From positions 936,625-1,000,624 of the forward strand of contig JAJYXM010000016.1 of assembly GCA_021796435.1 (NCBI GenBank): a DNA stretch of 64,000 nt, read 5' to 3'. The notes beneath the pieces were generated by a model that ran no database searches, was not told the origin of the DNA, and worked only from the letters and a program-made list of their open reading frames with translations. This stretch comes from a bacterium (lineage in GTDB: Bacteria; Patescibacteriota; Patescibacteriia; 2-12-FULL-60-25). This document shows, one piece after another, positions 1 through 8,646 of this stretch (the first letter of the stretch is position 1; each line of letters opens with the position of its first letter). Position numbers and translations under genes: made by a program.

Positions 1-234
1 TATCGTCTTACCGTATGTCATCAGGCGTTTAGAGACCAACATGAGCGGCCCTATCTTGTCTGACTTGATGCGATTCAGACGGTTCAGCATCAGCTGGTCA
101 CGTTTGCGCTTGTCGAGCTCTTCCTTGATCGATTCGGGGTTTATGAGACGGATTTTTTTCCAATGCCGTAAAACGACCACGATGATGGTCAGAAGCGCCA
201 GGGCGGCGATTATCAGGGCTATTATGTATAGCAT
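1..234 (-). CDS. Membrane-anchored protein, 3' end outside window (partial)
   Basis: Reading the minus strand from the ATG at 234 gives an open frame of 78 codons that runs off the window edge. It starts with a hydrophobic helix (about residues 2-22, LYIIALIIAALALLTIIVVV) followed by a basic, charged segment (RHWKKIRLINPESIKEELDKR), so it looks like a single-pass protein with a cytoplasmic charged domain. It begins 10 nt after the tpiA stop and is probably the last visible gene of the frr-glyS-M16-tpiA operon. The family is not recognised. Confidence 0.7.
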   Translation of the reverse strand, partial: MLYIIALIIAALALLTIIVVVLRHWKKIRLINPESIKEELDKRKRDQLMLNRLNRIKSDKIGPLMLVSKRLMTYGKTI

Positions 235-244
235 GCGGTCTTCA

Positions 245-1000
245 TCAGGCGATGACTGCGGCGCGGCACAACAAGCCGAAGTTGCGCGGATCGAGCGAAG
301 CGCCACCTACCAGTGCGCCATCGATACCTGTAGTCGAGAGATACTCCCCGACATTACGCGCATCCACCGAACCGCCATAGATGATGCGTATGTTGTCCGC
401 CGTCTTGCCGAATTTCTTTTCCAAGATGCCGCGGATCAGGGCGTGCATGGACTTTGCGTCTTCGGGTGCGCAGGCTTTTCCGGTACCGATGGCCCAAACA
501 GGTTCATATGCGATGATGGCTGGCGCCCGGCCGTCGCCGACCAGATCCTTGAGGGCAGCCTGAAGCTGTGTGCGGACGACCTTGTTGGCTTCACCTTTCT
601 TCCGCTGTAGCGCGTTCTCACCCACGCAGATGACAGGCGAGATCCCGGCTTTCTGCAGAGCGACGGCTTTCTTGGCCACCATCTCATCGGTCTCTCCCAG
701 ATGGATGCGGCGTTCACTGTGTCCAGCCAAACCATAAGCGACTCCGAATTCGACCAGCATGGCCGGCGCTATCTCTCCGGTAAAGGGACCTTCCTCGGCC
801 CAGAAGCTGTTCTGCGAAGCTAAGGCCGGGATGGAAGCACGACCCAATGAAGCTCGAGCTGCGGCCAGCGAGATATGCGGTACGGCTATGGCGATATCCA
901 CATCCTTAGGCAGCCGTTCGCGACGGAAAGCCCTGACCCAAGCTCCGGCCTTGATGGGACCGTAGTTCATCTTCCAATTGGCGATCAAAATTTTTTTCAT
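245..1000 (-). CDS. tpiA: Triosephosphate isomerase
   Basis: Interconverts dihydroxyacetone phosphate and glyceraldehyde 3-phosphate in glycolysis. The 251 residues match the usual length of a TIM barrel. The N-terminal ANWKMN carries the substrate-binding Lys, AGHSERR carries the electrophilic His, AYEPVWAIGTG carries the catalytic Glu with loop 6, and IYGGSV is the phosphate-binding segment, so all catalytic positions are intact. The start is preceded by an A-rich stretch with no Shine-Dalgarno sequence. It lies 16 nt downstream of the M16 peptidase gene and is likely cotranscribed with it. Confidence 0.97.
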   Translation of the reverse strand: MKKILIANWKMNYGPIKAGAWVRAFRRERLPKDVDIAIAVPHISLAAARASLGRASIPALASQNSFWAEEGPFTGEIAPAMLVEFGVAYGLAGHSERRIHLGETDEMVAKKAVALQKAGISPVICVGENALQRKKGEANKVVRTQLQAALKDLVGDGRAPAIIAYEPVWAIGTGKACAPEDAKSMHALIRGILEKKFGKTADNIRIIYGGSVDARNVGEYLSTTGIDGALVGGASLDPRNFGLLCRAAVIA

Positions 1001-1016
1001 AATGCTTTTTGTTTAT

Positions 1017-2291
1017 TTACCAACGGATCATCTTCTGTACCTGATCCTTGGTCCGATATGGTCCGATGACGGCCGTCGCCATGTGAGCAGGATTGAATAT
1101 CTGCTTAGCCAGCTTCTGCACGTCTTGTTTAGTGACTTTAGCGAAACGTCGCATGCGTTCTTCGGGAGTTTCCACACGGCCGCGGAACAACCAATCCTTG
1201 CCGTACCATTCGGCCTGCGCCGCGGAATCCTCGAAAGCCAACCTGACACGGCCGCGGATATTGTCCTTGGCGCGTTTCAATTCTTCGTCAGTTATGCCGT
1301 TTTTAGCCACATCCTTAAGCTCGTGGATGATGGCTTTGATGGCTTCCGGCATGCGCGTTTTATCCAATCCAGCCAAAATAGTAAAGAGCCCGACGTCTTC
1401 CCTGGCCTGATGTCCGCTGTTTATGGAGTAACACAAGCCACGGCGCTCCCGGATCTGGATGAAAAGGCGCGATGACATCGTCCCGCCCATGATGGTCGAG
1501 AGTAGGCCGGCTGCGGGCAGCCTCGGGTCCTGCATCTTGAGACCATGGAATGACATCGCGAATTGCACCTGCTCCGTAGCTTTGTTCTGCAGTCCGGTCG
1601 CGTGACGCAATCTTTTAGGCGCCTTGAAGACGTCGAAACGCTTATCGTGACCCGCGGGTCGCGTGACCGAACCGAACGTCTTATCCAGCATCTTGAGCGC
1701 ATCCGGAGAGACTTTTCCGGCCATCACGACGGTCATGCGCCTCGGAATGTAATACGCATCACGATAGGCTATAAGTTCATCGCGCGAGACTTTGCGGATA
1801 TTCTCGCGCGGACCGGCGATGTTCCAGCCGAGCGTGGAATCAGGGAAAAGCTCCTCTTCCACCAGATCATCGACATGCATGCGCGGGTTATCCTCGTACA
1901 TGTTGATCTCCTCGATGATGACTCCCCTTTCACGTTCTATCTCGACCGGATCGTACTTGGAATGGAACAGCATGTCGTAAAGCATATCCACGGCAAGCGC
2001 AGTCTTGGCTGCGTCCATCTTGATGTAGTAGGCCGTGATATCTTTGTCGGTGTAAGCGTTATATTCAGCTCCGTAGCGGTCGAGTTCGCGGGAAATGGCT
2101 TCGGTGTTGGGACGTTTTTCCGTACCTTTGAACATCAAGTGCTCGATGAAATGCGATGCACCATTGATGGGCCGCGTCTCATAACGCGAACCGACTTTCA
2201 CTAAGACGAACAACGTCATGCTTTCCGCGCCCTTTTGCGGGACGAGGATGGCCGACATGCCGTTCTTGAGTTTGTGGACTTTTGGTTTCAT
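1017..2291 (-). CDS. M16 family zinc metallopeptidase (processing-peptidase-like)
   Basis: A 424-residue insulinase/mitochondrial-processing-peptidase type protein. The inverted zinc motif HFIEH (HxxEH) is visible near residue 47, and a downstream glutamate in the RGVIIEEINMYEDNP segment supplies the third zinc ligand, so the N-terminal active domain looks intact. The C-terminal half is the usual non-catalytic M16 domain. Bacterial members degrade peptides or process secreted proteins, but the substrate cannot be deduced. The gene sits 9 nt downstream of glyS and just before tpiA in a tightly spaced operon. Confidence 0.93.
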   Translation of the reverse strand: MKPKVHKLKNGMSAILVPQKGAESMTLFVLVKVGSRYETRPINGASHFIEHLMFKGTEKRPNTEAISRELDRYGAEYNAYTDKDITAYYIKMDAAKTALAVDMLYDMLFHSKYDPVEIERERGVIIEEINMYEDNPRMHVDDLVEEELFPDSTLGWNIAGPRENIRKVSRDELIAYRDAYYIPRRMTVVMAGKVSPDALKMLDKTFGSVTRPAGHDKRFDVFKAPKRLRHATGLQNKATEQVQFAMSFHGLKMQDPRLPAAGLLSTIMGGTMSSRLFIQIRERRGLCYSINSGHQAREDVGLFTILAGLDKTRMPEAIKAIIHELKDVAKNGITDEELKRAKDNIRGRVRLAFEDSAAQAEWYGKDWLFRGRVETPEERMRRFAKVTKQDVQKLAKQIFNPAHMATAVIGPYRTKDQVQKMIRW

Positions 2292-2300
2292 GTTTTGTGT

Positions 2301-3683
2301 TTATTTGAGTCTGTCTTTTATCCATCCTGCGACTTCTGCGATGGCGATACGTTCCTGCGTCATGGCGTCGCGGTCGCGGACCGTCACTTTTTTATCTTCC
2401 AATGATTCGAAATCAACGGTGAAACACCAAGGCGTGCCCACTTCGTCCTGCCGACGATAACGTTTGCCGATAGAACCTGATTCGTCGTATTCCACGTTGA
2501 TCCCTTCGCTGCGCAGGCTCTGGGCGAGTTCCTGGGCGATCGTCGTAAGCTCATCCTTCTTCTGCAGGGGCAGGAAGGCGGCTTTGACCGGAGCCAAACG
2601 CGGGGGCAGACGCAGGACCATGCGCGGCTCTTTATCGCCGCCCTCGGCCGTGTCGGCTTCGTCGATATCAAGATGCTCAAGCAGGGTCACGAGTACGGTC
2701 CGGCTCAAGCCCCAACTCGGTTCGATGACATAAGGCAGGATCTTTTCGCCGGTCTCCGGATCGAGCCAGCGCAGATCCTCTTTGGAGTATTCCTGATGGC
2801 GCCCAAGATCGTAATCGGTACGGTTCGCGAGACCATAGAGTTCCTTGAGGCCAAAAGGATAACGGTATTCGACATCGATGGTGCGAGCCGAATAGAAAGC
2901 CCGCTCCTCGTCCGGTATCTCATGGAAATTAAGGTTCTCGTCCTTAATGTGCAACACATCGCTCAACCATTTCTTCATCCCTTCGAGCCACAGTTCGAAA
3001 GCTTGCGGAGCCTCGGCGGGTTTCACGAAATATTCGATTTCCATCTGTTCGAACTCACGGGTGCGGAAGATGAAGTTACCCGGCGTGATTTCGTTGCGGA
3101 AAGCTTTGCCGACCTGGGCGACGCCGAACGGGAGCTTGTTACGCACGCTATCACGGATATTCTTCCAGGCGACGAACATGCCTCCGGCGGTCTCACCACG
3201 CAGATAAGCTACGTTGGATACGTCTTCAGTGACGCCGATGAAAGTCTTGAACAGCAGATTGAAGTTACGGATATCCGTCAGTTCACCGCCGCACTCCGGA
3301 CATTTGATGTCGGCTATCTCGAGCGGTTTCTCTTTGTCGTATCCCGGCTCGGCCTGCTTAGCCTCCAAGAGATGATCCGCGCGGAAGCGGCGTTTGCAGC
3401 GCTTACAATCGACCAAGGGATCGGAAAAATTCTGCAGATGACCCGAGGCCTCCCACATCTTGGGGTTCTGGATGATGGGCGCATCGAGACCGATGACATC
3501 GCCGCGGCCGCGCACGAACATGTCCCACCAAGCATCGCGGATATTGTTCTTTAGTTCGACGCCGTACGGTCCGTAATCGAAAGCATTGGCGAAACCGCCA
3601 TATATCTCTGAATCAGGATAGATAAAACCGCGTCGCTTACACAACGACACGAGCAAGTCCATCTTTTTCTCGGGAGAAATCAT
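2301..3683 (-). CDS. glyS: Glycine--tRNA ligase, single-chain class II type
   Basis: Charges tRNA-Gly. The 460-residue protein is the eukaryote/archaea-like dimeric form, not the bacterial alpha2beta2 form: it starts with LVSLCKRRGFIYPDSEIYGGFANAFDYGPYG, split here by motif 1-type sequence. The characteristic zinc-knuckle cysteines (CKRC, CPEC) lie near residues 95-145. Class II motif 2 (FRNEI...FRTREFEQME) and motif 3 (PSWGLSRT) are present, and an anticodon-binding domain forms the C terminus. The start overlaps the frr stop by 4 nt (ATGA), indicating translational coupling. No T-box is possible here because there is no leader. Confidence 0.96.
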   Translation of the reverse strand: MISPEKKMDLLVSLCKRRGFIYPDSEIYGGFANAFDYGPYGVELKNNIRDAWWDMFVRGRGDVIGLDAPIIQNPKMWEASGHLQNFSDPLVDCKRCKRRFRADHLLEAKQAEPGYDKEKPLEIADIKCPECGGELTDIRNFNLLFKTFIGVTEDVSNVAYLRGETAGGMFVAWKNIRDSVRNKLPFGVAQVGKAFRNEITPGNFIFRTREFEQMEIEYFVKPAEAPQAFELWLEGMKKWLSDVLHIKDENLNFHEIPDEERAFYSARTIDVEYRYPFGLKELYGLANRTDYDLGRHQEYSKEDLRWLDPETGEKILPYVIEPSWGLSRTVLVTLLEHLDIDEADTAEGGDKEPRMVLRLPPRLAPVKAAFLPLQKKDELTTIAQELAQSLRSEGINVEYDESGSIGKRYRRQDEVGTPWCFTVDFESLEDKKVTVRDRDAMTQERIAIAEVAGWIKDRLK

Positions 3684-4234
3684 ATGGTCATCACTTCCTT
3701 TTCCTTATCCTCGATCATCTTGCCGATCTTGTCGTTGAATTCCTTGACGACCTTGTCCAAGGCTTCGAATTGGCGGAATTTCTCGTCTTCGTTGATGACG
3801 TTAGCCTCTTCGTCTTTAGTGATCGACTGACGTACGTCCTCGCGCACGTTGCGGATGGCGATACGGGACTGTTCGCCCTTCTGTTGGACGGCTTTGACCG
3901 TGTCGCGACGCGTCTCTTCCGTCATCTGCGGCATGTTCAGACGGATGACTGTGCCAGCGACGTTAGGAGTGATGCCCAGATTCGCGGCAAGCAATGCCTT
4001 TTCCACATCTTTGACCAGACCTTTGTCCCACGGCTCGATCTGGATGGTCTTGGCGTCAGGTACAGAAATGGCTGCGACTCCCTTAAGATCCATGGTCGAT
4101 CCATAGGCTTCGACTTTGATGTCGTCCACCAAGGCTGCGTTTGCCCTTCCGGTGCGGATATTCTTCAGCTCGTTATCGAGACGCTCGATCACCTTGTTGA
4201 ATTCCGGCTTAGAACTTTCGGTATAATTGGGCAT
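3680..4234 (-). CDS. frr: Ribosome recycling factor
   Basis: Splits post-termination ribosomes together with EF-G. Its 184 residues are the normal length, with the conserved RTGRANAALVDDIKVEAYGS region, the INMPQ-like segment (IRLNMPQMTEE) and the basic helix around residues 125-145. It is the first gene of the frr-glyS-M16-tpiA operon. Directly upstream of the ATG is a TAAAAA-like hexamer 6 nt away, compatible with a very short leader, and there is no Shine-Dalgarno sequence. Confidence 0.97.
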   Translation of the reverse strand: MPNYTESSKPEFNKVIERLDNELKNIRTGRANAALVDDIKVEAYGSTMDLKGVAAISVPDAKTIQIEPWDKGLVKDVEKALLAANLGITPNVAGTVIRLNMPQMTEETRRDTVKAVQQKGEQSRIAIRNVREDVRQSITKDEEANVINEDEKFRQFEALDKVVKEFNDKIGKMIEDKEKEVMTI

Positions 4235-4346
4235 AGTGTATTTTTACGCGCTTTTTTGCGTTTTGATGATTCTAAATTTACGCTTCGTTCCGATGCGATA
4301 CCTGACTAGTTTTCCATTTTTCTGCGTTTTCGTCAACGCAGGCTGT

Positions 4347-5426
4347 CTAATTGCTCTGCGGCGGAGGCGTCGTGCCCAAATAGATCACTCCGCTGTCCTG
4401 CGGGTCGATGAGCAAAACCGAACCGACCTGGGTCGTGGGAAGCTTCTTGGGTGCCCAACTGGTTCCTCCATCACTCGAGAACTGCAAGGTACGGACGCCC
4501 GTGTAGATCAGATTCTTGTTGTTCTTCGGATCGATGGCTAATGCGTTGATCTGCACCGTGCCCGGCGGACTAGTCAGATTGAGCGCCTCCCATTTTTCTC
4601 CGCCATCAGTGGATTTCAATATTCCATACTTACACACGTCGTATATGACGTTGGCCTCCACCGGATCGAGCACGAGCTGGATGACGCGACGCCCATCCGC
4701 CAGATCATCACCGAACTGTTTCTTGATCTGTGTCCAAGTCATGCCGCCGTCGGCAGTCTTCCAGATTCCGTCGGTGCGCGTACCGAAATAGATGGAACGC
4801 GAATCATGCGGATCGACGACGATGCTCGTGATCGGCACACCGTCGATGCGTTTGATCTTCTCGTAATACGAACCGCCGTCCTGGGAGCGCAATATGTCGC
4901 CATCGGAAGTGCCGGCGTAGATGACTGTCGGATTGAACCAGTCGAGCGCGAGATGCGTGAAGGAAACGTCGGAACGTGGTTCGAAATAGACTTCTTTCCA
5001 ATCGCGTCCGCAGTTATCGGTCCGGTATATCTTATTAGCGGAAGCGACGAAGATGACGCACTTGTCTTTGGGGTTAACCGCCACGGCATTGACCTTGGTG
5101 ATGTTGGCGATCTTGTAGAGTTGCCAGGAATCACCCCCGTCCAAGCTGTAGGCCAAGCCGCTATCTCCGGTGGCGGCGTACAGCGTGTTCCTGTCCTGGG
5201 GATCCATGACCAGATCGATGATGTTGAAGCTGGCGGCACCAGCCGTGATCTTGGCGCCCTGAACCAGCGCCCGTTTATTCACCCAGGCCGTGCCTTTATC
5301 GGTCGATTTCCAGACTCCTCCGTCGGGTCCGGTCGGGCCGGTCGTAGTACTGCCGCAACCGGCGCCGAACAAAGCCACTGCGGCTAATGGGATCAAGAGA
5401 TATTGGGTGAACGTGTTCAGTTTCAT
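4347..5426 (-). CDS. BNR/Asp-box beta-propeller lipoprotein
   Basis: A 359-residue secreted protein. The start is taken at the ATG at 5426, because the longer frame begins with TTG. An N-terminal signal ends in a lipobox (FGAGC), so it should be lipidated and surface-exposed. At least six Asp-box motifs of the S/T-x-D-x-G-x-x-W type follow (for example SLDGGDSW, TADGGMTW, STDGGEKW, SSDGGTSW), typical of sortilin/photosynthesis-factor-like propellers. It lies 8 nt downstream of holB. Ligand unknown; such repeats usually bind proteins or glycans. Confidence 0.85.
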   Translation of the reverse strand: MKLNTFTQYLLIPLAAVALFGAGCGSTTTGPTGPDGGVWKSTDKGTAWVNKRALVQGAKITAGAASFNIIDLVMDPQDRNTLYAATGDSGLAYSLDGGDSWQLYKIANITKVNAVAVNPKDKCVIFVASANKIYRTDNCGRDWKEVYFEPRSDVSFTHLALDWFNPTVIYAGTSDGDILRSQDGGSYYEKIKRIDGVPITSIVVDPHDSRSIYFGTRTDGIWKTADGGMTWTQIKKQFGDDLADGRRVIQLVLDPVEANVIYDVCKYGILKSTDGGEKWEALNLTSPPGTVQINALAIDPKNNKNLIYTGVRTLQFSSDGGTSWAPKKLPTTQVGSVLLIDPQDSGVIYLGTTPPPQSN

Positions 5427-5434
5427 ATGTTTTT

Positions 5435-6385
5435 TCAATTCAAGATAGCAGGCAGAGCCTGAGGCAAATAAGACGAAAAATGTTTAGGTAATATCCGCGG
5501 CAAATCCGCTGACAGCTTGACGGCGGCAGCGTCCAACATGAGGCGCGGCGAAACCGCGGTGCCGACTTGTCTCCATGCAGCGATGATGCCCGAAGCCAGT
5601 ATGGTCGATTCGAGCGGCTTCTGCGTCCAAGTCGTAGCCAGCTCCTGCATGCCGTAATTCAATATCTCCCGCCAGGCGGATGAGATGTCTTCGGATGATT
5701 CACAGACTTGACCGACTTCATCAAGGATGACCAGACGCGCGCCTAGATTCGGAGCGTCGAGCAGACGACGGATGAAGAAATATCCCGGAGTCTTTTGCCC
5801 TTGGGCTCCAAGCGCCATGGCGGGACGACCACGCGCCGCTTTAGCCAACAAGGCCGCTTGCTCGACGGATTGCCCCTGCGCCACGAGTGCGTCTTCGATC
5901 TCCTTACCCGGGACCAAGCTGAAAGGCAGAGTCACGGAGCGGCTTTTGACCGTGGACGGGATCCTGCTCGCATCTTCGGCGACCAAGACGAAGACCGCGT
6001 CAGCCGGAGGTTCTTCGATCATCTTGAGCAATGCGTTGTTGCCTGATTCGTTCAGACGATCGGCATAAGGGATGTAAGTCACGTTGCGTAGCGATCGCAT
6101 CGGACGCAGGCTGACTTTTTCGCGCAATTCGCGTACTTGTTCCACGCTTACGGCGTTCTTCCCCTCTTCAGGTTCCAAGACTTTAAGGTCAGGGTGCGCT
6201 TTCCAGTGCGCATCATCGGCGCTAAGGCCGAGCAGTAAGCGGACGAAGCGTTCGGCGACGAAATGCTTACCCAGATCGGATTGACCGAATAAAAGATAAC
6301 ACGGCGCAGGATTCCCCAACGCCGATTCCAGGATGCGCACGATTGCGCCATGCCCGATGACTCCATCTCCCAAGCTGGATGGCAT
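5435..6385 (-). CDS. holB: DNA polymerase III delta'-like clamp-loader subunit
   Basis: About 316 residues from the ATG at 6385. The open frame extends further upstream, but that part reads through the terminator at 6410-6442 and is shadow. RFC-type AAA+ features are YLLFGQSDLGKH (degenerate P-loop with His replacing Ser/Thr, as in non-hydrolysing delta') and the SRS-like segment STVKSRSVTLPF. The zinc-binding cysteines of typical tau/delta' are not apparent. It would sit in the clamp loader with DnaE. The promoter TGTTATAAT lies 6 nt before ATG, so the mRNA is probably leaderless. Confidence 0.85.
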   Translation of the reverse strand: MPSSLGDGVIGHGAIVRILESALGNPAPCYLLFGQSDLGKHFVAERFVRLLLGLSADDAHWKAHPDLKVLEPEEGKNAVSVEQVRELREKVSLRPMRSLRNVTYIPYADRLNESGNNALLKMIEEPPADAVFVLVAEDASRIPSTVKSRSVTLPFSLVPGKEIEDALVAQGQSVEQAALLAKAARGRPAMALGAQGQKTPGYFFIRRLLDAPNLGARLVILDEVGQVCESSEDISSAWREILNYGMQELATTWTQKPLESTILASGIIAAWRQVGTAVSPRLMLDAAAVKLSADLPRILPKHFSSYLPQALPAILN

Positions 6386-6391
6386 AGGCCG

Positions 6392-6400
6392 ATTATAACA
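6392..6400 (-). promoter_or_regulatory. Extended -10 promoter of holB (leaderless)
   Basis: On the minus strand TGT-TATAAT (6400 to 6392) is followed by six bases and then the holB ATG at 6385. Initiation about 7 nt after the -10 places the start of the transcript at or next to the A of the ATG. No -35 element or Shine-Dalgarno sequence is visible; the preceding terminator hairpin occupies the upstream region. Confidence 0.7.
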
Positions 6401-6409
6401 TAAACTTAA

Positions 6410-6442
6410 GAGCGCCTCACTGCAGGTTGCAGCAAGGCGCTC
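6410..6442 (-). terminator. Intrinsic terminator of the MopE-motif lipoprotein gene
   Basis: A near-perfect palindrome of 33 nt (arms GAGCGCCT...AGGCGCTC with an inner CTGCA/TGCAG), followed on the minus strand by TTAAGTTT. It separates the accessory gene from the holB promoter, which starts within about 10 nt. Confidence 0.8.
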
Positions 6443-6470
6443 GTCGGAGGGAGACCCGGAGATCGAGGTG

Positions 6471-7466
6471 CTAGATCTGCACCACGATCTTGCAGTTCGG
6501 GTCGTCGTAGGAGGCGTCGGGGTCGGGAACGAACGAGTAGCCGACCTGGACACCGTCCACGTAGATGAGGAGAGAGCCGTTCTGGAGGGCGCCGATGACG
6601 TCCTCGCATGCCCAGATGTCTTGGCTCGGATAGCCCATGGTCCAGAGGACCACGTTGATGCGGAGCTTGGCTCCGAGAGGACGATGGACTGTGCAGTCGA
6701 GGCTGTTCGCGTTGGTCACGAAGCAGCTCTCGTTGCAGCCACAGTCCCAACCTGTTCCCCAGGCGTAGCTCTGGTCGAACTCGCTTCCGCCGCAGGATGC
6801 CGGACGCGGCATCGGGCTGTCGTTGGCGAAGAGGGCCTCGTCCATGAGCGTAATGCTCTGGAAAACCGCACTCTGCGGAGATGTGAAGACGTATCGGATG
6901 GTGCGTCCGGGCTGGTTCGAGCAGCCGAGACTGCCCACGCAGCCTTCGTCGATGATGCCATCACAGTCGTTGTCCACGCCGTCGCAAATCTCTTTCGGAG
7001 GCTCGCATGTGCCATAGGCCGAGCCATCGGGCAGGCACTGCCTTGTTCCGAAGCACCCCTGGATGATGGCGCACGCGACCGGCGGGTCGTTCGGATTGCA
7101 GACCGGCGGATTTCCGCCGGTTCCACCCGAGCCGCCAGTAGCTCCTGTGCCACCGGAAGCGGAAGATCCGCCCATACCACCCGTCGCTCCGGTTCCGCCA
7201 GTAGCTCCGGATCCTCCGGTCGCTCCGGTTCCGCCAGCCGCAGCCGAGCCGCCTTGGCCTCCAGTGCCCGCCTCGCCAGCTACTCCACCGGTTCCAGCCG
7301 TGGCACCAGAGCCGCCTTGGCCGCCGACTCCCGCTGTTCCACCGCTGCCGCCCGTCTCAACGTTGGCGCCGGCAAAGTAGTCGGGGTTGACCCTGGGCTC
7401 GTTGTCGCCGCAGGCGACGAACGAAAGGCACGCAAGCAGAAACGCTACGAATGAACTCTGGTTCAT
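6471..7466 (-). CDS. Lipoprotein with Gly-rich repeats and MopE-type metal-binding motif
   Basis: About 331 residues, starting at the ATG at 7466 after a strong GAGGAG site. The signal peptide ends in the lipobox FVAC, directly followed by GDNEP. Residues about 35-125 are a low-complexity Gly/Thr/Ala tandem repeat (GGSGGTAG, GGTGATGG and variants). Then comes EICDGVDNDCDGIIDEGC, the putative metal-binding motif typical of myxobacterial secreted proteins, and a C-terminal domain of unknown fold. Base composition is GC-richer than the neighbouring core genes. It looks like a transferred surface protein; the donor is inferred to be Myxococcota-like from motif style only. Confidence 0.8.
   Translation of the reverse strand: MNQSSFVAFLLACLSFVACGDNEPRVNPDYFAGANVETGGSGGTAGVGGQGGSGATAGTGGVAGEAGTGGQGGSAAAGGTGATGGSGATGGTGATGGMGGSSASGGTGATGGSGGTGGNPPVCNPNDPPVACAIIQGCFGTRQCLPDGSAYGTCEPPKEICDGVDNDCDGIIDEGCVGSLGCSNQPGRTIRYVFTSPQSAVFQSITLMDEALFANDSPMPRPASCGGSEFDQSYAWGTGWDCGCNESCFVTNANSLDCTVHRPLGAKLRINVVLWTMGYPSQDIWACEDVIGALQNGSLLIYVDGVQVGYSFVPDPDASYDDPNCKIVVQI
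7118..7365 (-). repeat. Tandem repeat encoding GGxG linker of the lipoprotein
   Basis: Short degenerate tandem units (ccgccagtagctccggatcc-like) that encode the GG-T/S-G-A-T-G-G array of the lipoprotein at 6471-7466. The array is prone to slippage, so copy number may vary between strains. Confidence 0.75.
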
Positions 7467-7552
7467 CGCCTCTTCTCCTCTTGGCAAAAGGTTCGCTTTT
7501 TTAGCCGTTTTTTAGCGAAAAAAGCCAACTTTCTGCACTTTTCGGATATCCA

Positions 7553-7581
7553 ACCTAATCATATATATAGAATTATGTCAA
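7553..7581 (-). promoter_or_regulatory. Promoter TTGACA-N17-TTAGGT
   Basis: -35 TTGACA (7581-7576), 17-nt spacer, -10 TTAGGT (7558-7553) on the minus strand, upstream of the lipoprotein gene at 7466. The leader of roughly 80 nt contains no obvious structure. Confidence 0.7.
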
Positions 7582-7667
7582 CAAAAGATATAAGAATGAA
7601 TAGCTCTAAGGTTCTTCTTGAACAAGAAAGCAAATCTAATGAACACACAATGTGTATATAAAGACGA

Positions 7668-7700
7668 ACTCCCCACTGCGGTGTGACCACAATGGGGAGT
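7668..7700 (-). terminator. Intrinsic terminator of the 7726-8601 lipoprotein gene
   Basis: Stem ACTCCCCA...TGGGGAGT with extended inner pairing around CTGCGGTGTGACCACA. On the minus strand it lies 25 nt after the stop and is followed by a CGTCTTTATA stretch. Confidence 0.75.
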
Positions 7701-7725
7701 CATAGAAGGCGGGAGGAGAATGCTC

Positions 7726-8601
7726 TCAGATGCCTGAGCCAAGGCTCACGCAGTTGTAGGATGACTGCGGGTTGGGCTCGGGCGCGAGGTTGGCGGCCAG
7801 CTGGGGGCTGACTGCCGCGCCGTTGCGCGTGACCGTGAAGCTCTCGCCCTGCATCAACTGCGCGGGCTTGGCGCAGGTGTAGCGCACCTGGTCGCCAGGC
7901 TGGGGGTCCGGCGATTCCATGTAACACTGGAATCGAAGGGCAGCGTCATTGGGCACGTAGACGTCGCACGAGAAGCTCCCGTCGAACGAGTCACAGCCGA
8001 AGCTGTGCCAGTACTCGAGGAACTTCACGTTGACGTCGTCGCCGTACGAGGGCTCCGTGCTCGCGCCTTCGCAGTAGATGTGCTGCGCTGAGGCGAGCAC
8101 CTCGATGTGGAACGTGTCGTAGCCGCTCGCCGGGGATCCGTACGATCCGCCGCTGCCGCTGTTGCTGCCGCCCGTGCCACTGTTCGATCCTCCGCTGCCG
8201 CCCGTGCCTCCGGAGTTGGACGGCTCGCAGCTGACCGACTGCATCATGTACGGCGTTGCCCAGAACCCGCAATAGCAGGTCAGGGTTCCAGCCGAGCCGT
8301 TGCAGGTGCTGCCCGGGGTCGAGCAGGCGCTGCCGGCGTTGCACGTCGAGGCGGGCTGGCTGCCGCTCTGGCACTGCGCGTAGGCGGCGCTGCTCTGGGC
8401 GGGCACCCAGTACCCGCAGTGGACGGTACGGTCGGCGCAGACGGCGCCTTCCGCTGCTGACGGCGAGCCGAGCGCCGGGCACTGATTGGCCGGCATGTCC
8501 GCGCCGTTCGAGCTGGCCGTCTTGGGCTCGTTGTCGCCGCAGCCGATGATACCGAGAACCGAGAGAACCACGAAAACGACGAAGCTGATGTTCTTGCTCA
8601 T
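7726..8601 (-). CDS. Cys-rich lipoprotein with Gly/Ser linker
   Basis: About 291 residues from the ATG at 8601 (AAGGA upstream). The signal peptide ends in lipobox GIIGC followed by GDNEP, the same post-lipobox pentapeptide as the lipoprotein at 6471. A Cys-rich N-terminal domain (repeated C-x-x-G-x-W-type segments such as CGYWVPAQ and CGFWATPY) is joined by a GGSNSGSGG-type linker to a second domain with further cysteines. It is probably disulfide-bonded outside the cell. It is the last gene of a run of three lipoprotein genes. No family is recognised. Confidence 0.75.
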   Translation of the reverse strand: MSKNISFVVFVVLSVLGIIGCGDNEPKTASSNGADMPANQCPALGSPSAAEGAVCADRTVHCGYWVPAQSSAAYAQCQSGSQPASTCNAGSACSTPGSTCNGSAGTLTCYCGFWATPYMMQSVSCEPSNSGGTGGSGGSNSGTGGSNSGSGGSYGSPASGYDTFHIEVLASAQHIYCEGASTEPSYGDDVNVKFLEYWHSFGCDSFDGSFSCDVYVPNDAALRFQCYMESPDPQPGDQVRYTCAKPAQLMQGESFTVTRNGAAVSPQLAANLAPEPNPQSSYNCVSLGSGI

Positions 8602-8646
8602 GACTGGAATCCTTCCCTTGTCAGCCATCTCTGGCGACTGGTTTTG

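Noticed and set aside
2673-3554. A 293-codon plus-strand frame
   Set aside because: Antisense of glyS, with no family motif and no initiation signals.
6386-6553. Extension of holB upstream
   Set aside because: It reads through the terminator hairpin at 6410-6442 and low-complexity text; the leaderless promoter points to 6385.
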